From the NCBI RefSeq assembly GCF_025137375.1, contig NZ_CP073720.1, forward strand, positions 1 to 64,000: a stretch of 64,000 nt of DNA, in the 5' to 3' direction. This document shows positions 63,015 to 64,000 of this stretch, one piece after another. Positions within the stretch are counted from its first letter, which is position 1, and every line of letters begins with the position of its first letter. The notes beneath the pieces are model-generated. The model made no database searches, was not told the origin of the DNA, and saw only the letters and a program-made list of their open reading frames with translations. The translations under genes and the position numbers were made by a program. Origin of the DNA: Dactylosporangium fulvum. Lineage in GTDB: Bacteria; Actinomycetota; Actinomycetes; Mycobacteriales; Micromonosporaceae.

Positions 63015-64000
63015 CTACTCGGCGGGCTTGCCCCGGCCCCGGCTCTTGCGGCCCGACGTGGGCTTGGCCGGCGCGGGATCGGCCGGCGACTCGGGCCACA
63101 GCGGGGTGACCGGGGCACGGCCGGCCTGGCCCGACGACGAGCCGGCCGGGACGGCCGGCTCGTCCACAGTGTCCTCGGCGTAGGCGCGGTTCGCCGACTC
63201 CGACGTGTAGGTGCGGCCGGACTTCTCACCGCTGCCGTAGGCCCGGGCCGGTGCGTAGGCGTCCGACTCCAGATCCTTGGCCGAGTCGACGTCGGCGCCG
63301 ACCGTCACCGGCTCCTTCTCCGTGTCCTCGGGCGCCGTCCACGGGTCGTCGACGCTCTCACCGGCGGCCGACCGGCGGCGTGCCTCGGCGGTGTCCGCAT
63401 CGGCCAGGGCCGCGGTCCAGTCGGAGTATTCGGCGGCGGAGCGCGTGTCACGATCTTCGGCGGACGCCTTGCGGGCGGCACGGGCCTGGGCGCGGGAGCG
63501 TGGCGTGCCGATCGCGGAGACGATGACCGAGCCGGCGAGGCCGGCGAGCACCGCATAGGGCGCGATGACAAACGCCGACAGGTGCTGGTCACGCTCGCCG
63601 AGGGCGGGCACGGCCAGGAAGTAGGCGATCGCCACGAGTAACGGTCCGGCGGCTCCGGAGATCGCGACGCCGACCCGGTTGTCGCCGCGGCGGCCGGCGG
63701 GCCAGGCCGCCAGCGCGCCGATGATCAGCGCGGTGGCCAGCATGAGCAGCGCACCTGGGAGGTTGACCATGCCGCGGATCCAGACCGCGTCGGTGAACTG
63801 CCAGGTGCCGAGCTGGGCGGCGATGGCCGTGTCGCCCTCGACCCGCACGACGTCGGCGACCGCGACGACGGCGAGTGTCCACAGCCAGGCCGACGAGGCG
63901 ATGATGTTGGCCGCGATCGCCCGGGCGGTCAGCGCGCCGATCGCGAGCAGCAGGCCGACGATGATGCCGGCGACCGCATATCCACCGGCGGTGAAGTATG
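63015..64000 (-). CDS. Multi-pass membrane protein, N-terminal end cut by the window
   Basis: The frame has no stop from 63015 to the window end, and hydrophobic coding sequence continues upstream of the GTG at 63848 (AVAGIIVGLLLAIGALTARA and SSAWLWTLAVVAVADVV), so the true start lies beyond 64000. At least four membrane segments (also GALLMLATALIIGALAAW, LLVAIAYFLAVPAL and FVIAPYAVLAGLAGSVIVSA) are followed by a roughly 165-residue charged, Ala/Ser/Pro-rich tail ending RKSRGRGKPAE. Family not recognised. It is convergent with the ligase gene. Confidence 0.75.
   Translation of the reverse strand, partial: YFTAGGYAVAGIIVGLLLAIGALTARAIAANIIASSAWLWTLAVVAVADVVRVEGDTAIAAQLGTWQFTDAVWIRGMVNLPGALLMLATALIIGALAAWPAGRRGDNRVGVAISGAAGPLLVAIAYFLAVPALGERDQHLSAFVIAPYAVLAGLAGSVIVSAIGTPRSRAQARAARKASAEDRDTRSAAEYSDWTAALADADTAEARRRSAAGESVDDPWTAPEDTEKEPVTVGADVDSAKDLESDAYAPARAYGSGEKSGRTYTSESANRAYAEDTVDEPAVPAGSSSGQAGRAPVTPLWPESPADPAPAKPTSGRKSRGRGKPAE

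Overview
This is a high-GC actinobacterial chromosome window that starts exactly at the dnaA start codon. The order dnaA - oriC - dnaN - gnd - recF - DUF721/dciA - gyrB - gyrA - DUF3566 - tRNA-Ile(GAU) - DLW-39 - tRNA-Ala(UGC) is typical of actinomycetes. The style of the proteins suggests the Micromonosporaceae (Actinoplanes/Micromonospora-like). The genus is inferred, not proven.

1-13.4 kb is the replication core: initiator, a roughly 1.1 kb origin full of DnaA boxes with an AT-rich stretch next to dnaN, sliding clamp, RecF, a DciA-type helicase-loading protein and both gyrase subunits. 13.40-29.32 kb is an integrated conjugative element of the pSAM2/AICE type in the 3' end of tRNA-Ala(UGC), bounded by identical 32-bp copies of the tRNA end. 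Its backbone on the minus strand is a Pra-like activator, small ORFs, a TraB-type FtsK/SpoIIIE translocase, a DUF2637 (Spd-like) membrane protein, a RepSA-type HUH initiator, Xis and a tyrosine integrase. A KorSA-like GntR repressor faces operators related to CTTGTYAAG. Its cargo is a cluster of small proteins, an XRE/TPR regulator with a YdcF-family gene broken by one stop codon, a decayed second YdcF copy, and a lower-GC block with two unrecognised proteins.

29.3-45.9 kb is a mosaic: a decayed acetyltransferase, a solute-binding/VWA membrane protein, YbaK, SufE, a CBS protein, a GDSL hydrolase, rhodanese SseA, a GH130 glycosidase translationally overlapped with a GT4 glycosyltransferase, an ADP-ribosylglycohydrolase, a lipoprotein, and an overlapping HSP90-family/TPR gene pair.

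46-54.8 kb looks like a branched-chain (leucine/isovalerate-type) acyl-CoA degradation regulon: TetR regulator, biotin carboxylase without a biotin-carrier domain, HMG-CoA lyase, then carboxyltransferase and acyl-CoA dehydrogenase. The palindrome AACGATCGTT occurs before the TetR gene and twice inside a large palindrome before the carboxyltransferase, so one regulator probably ties the two halves together. Between the halves lie two secreted proteins, one a remarkable five-repeat chaplin-like protein.

54.8-64 kb holds an MMPL exporter, a large HTH/NTPase/TPR regulator with a Gly/Pro-rich repeat linker, a divergent MarR/YceI pair, a glutamate-cysteine ligase-family enzyme and a membrane protein that runs off the window. 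Dispersed palindromes built on TGATCATG, and two perfect DnaA boxes 44 kb from oriC, are the most notable non-coding signals.
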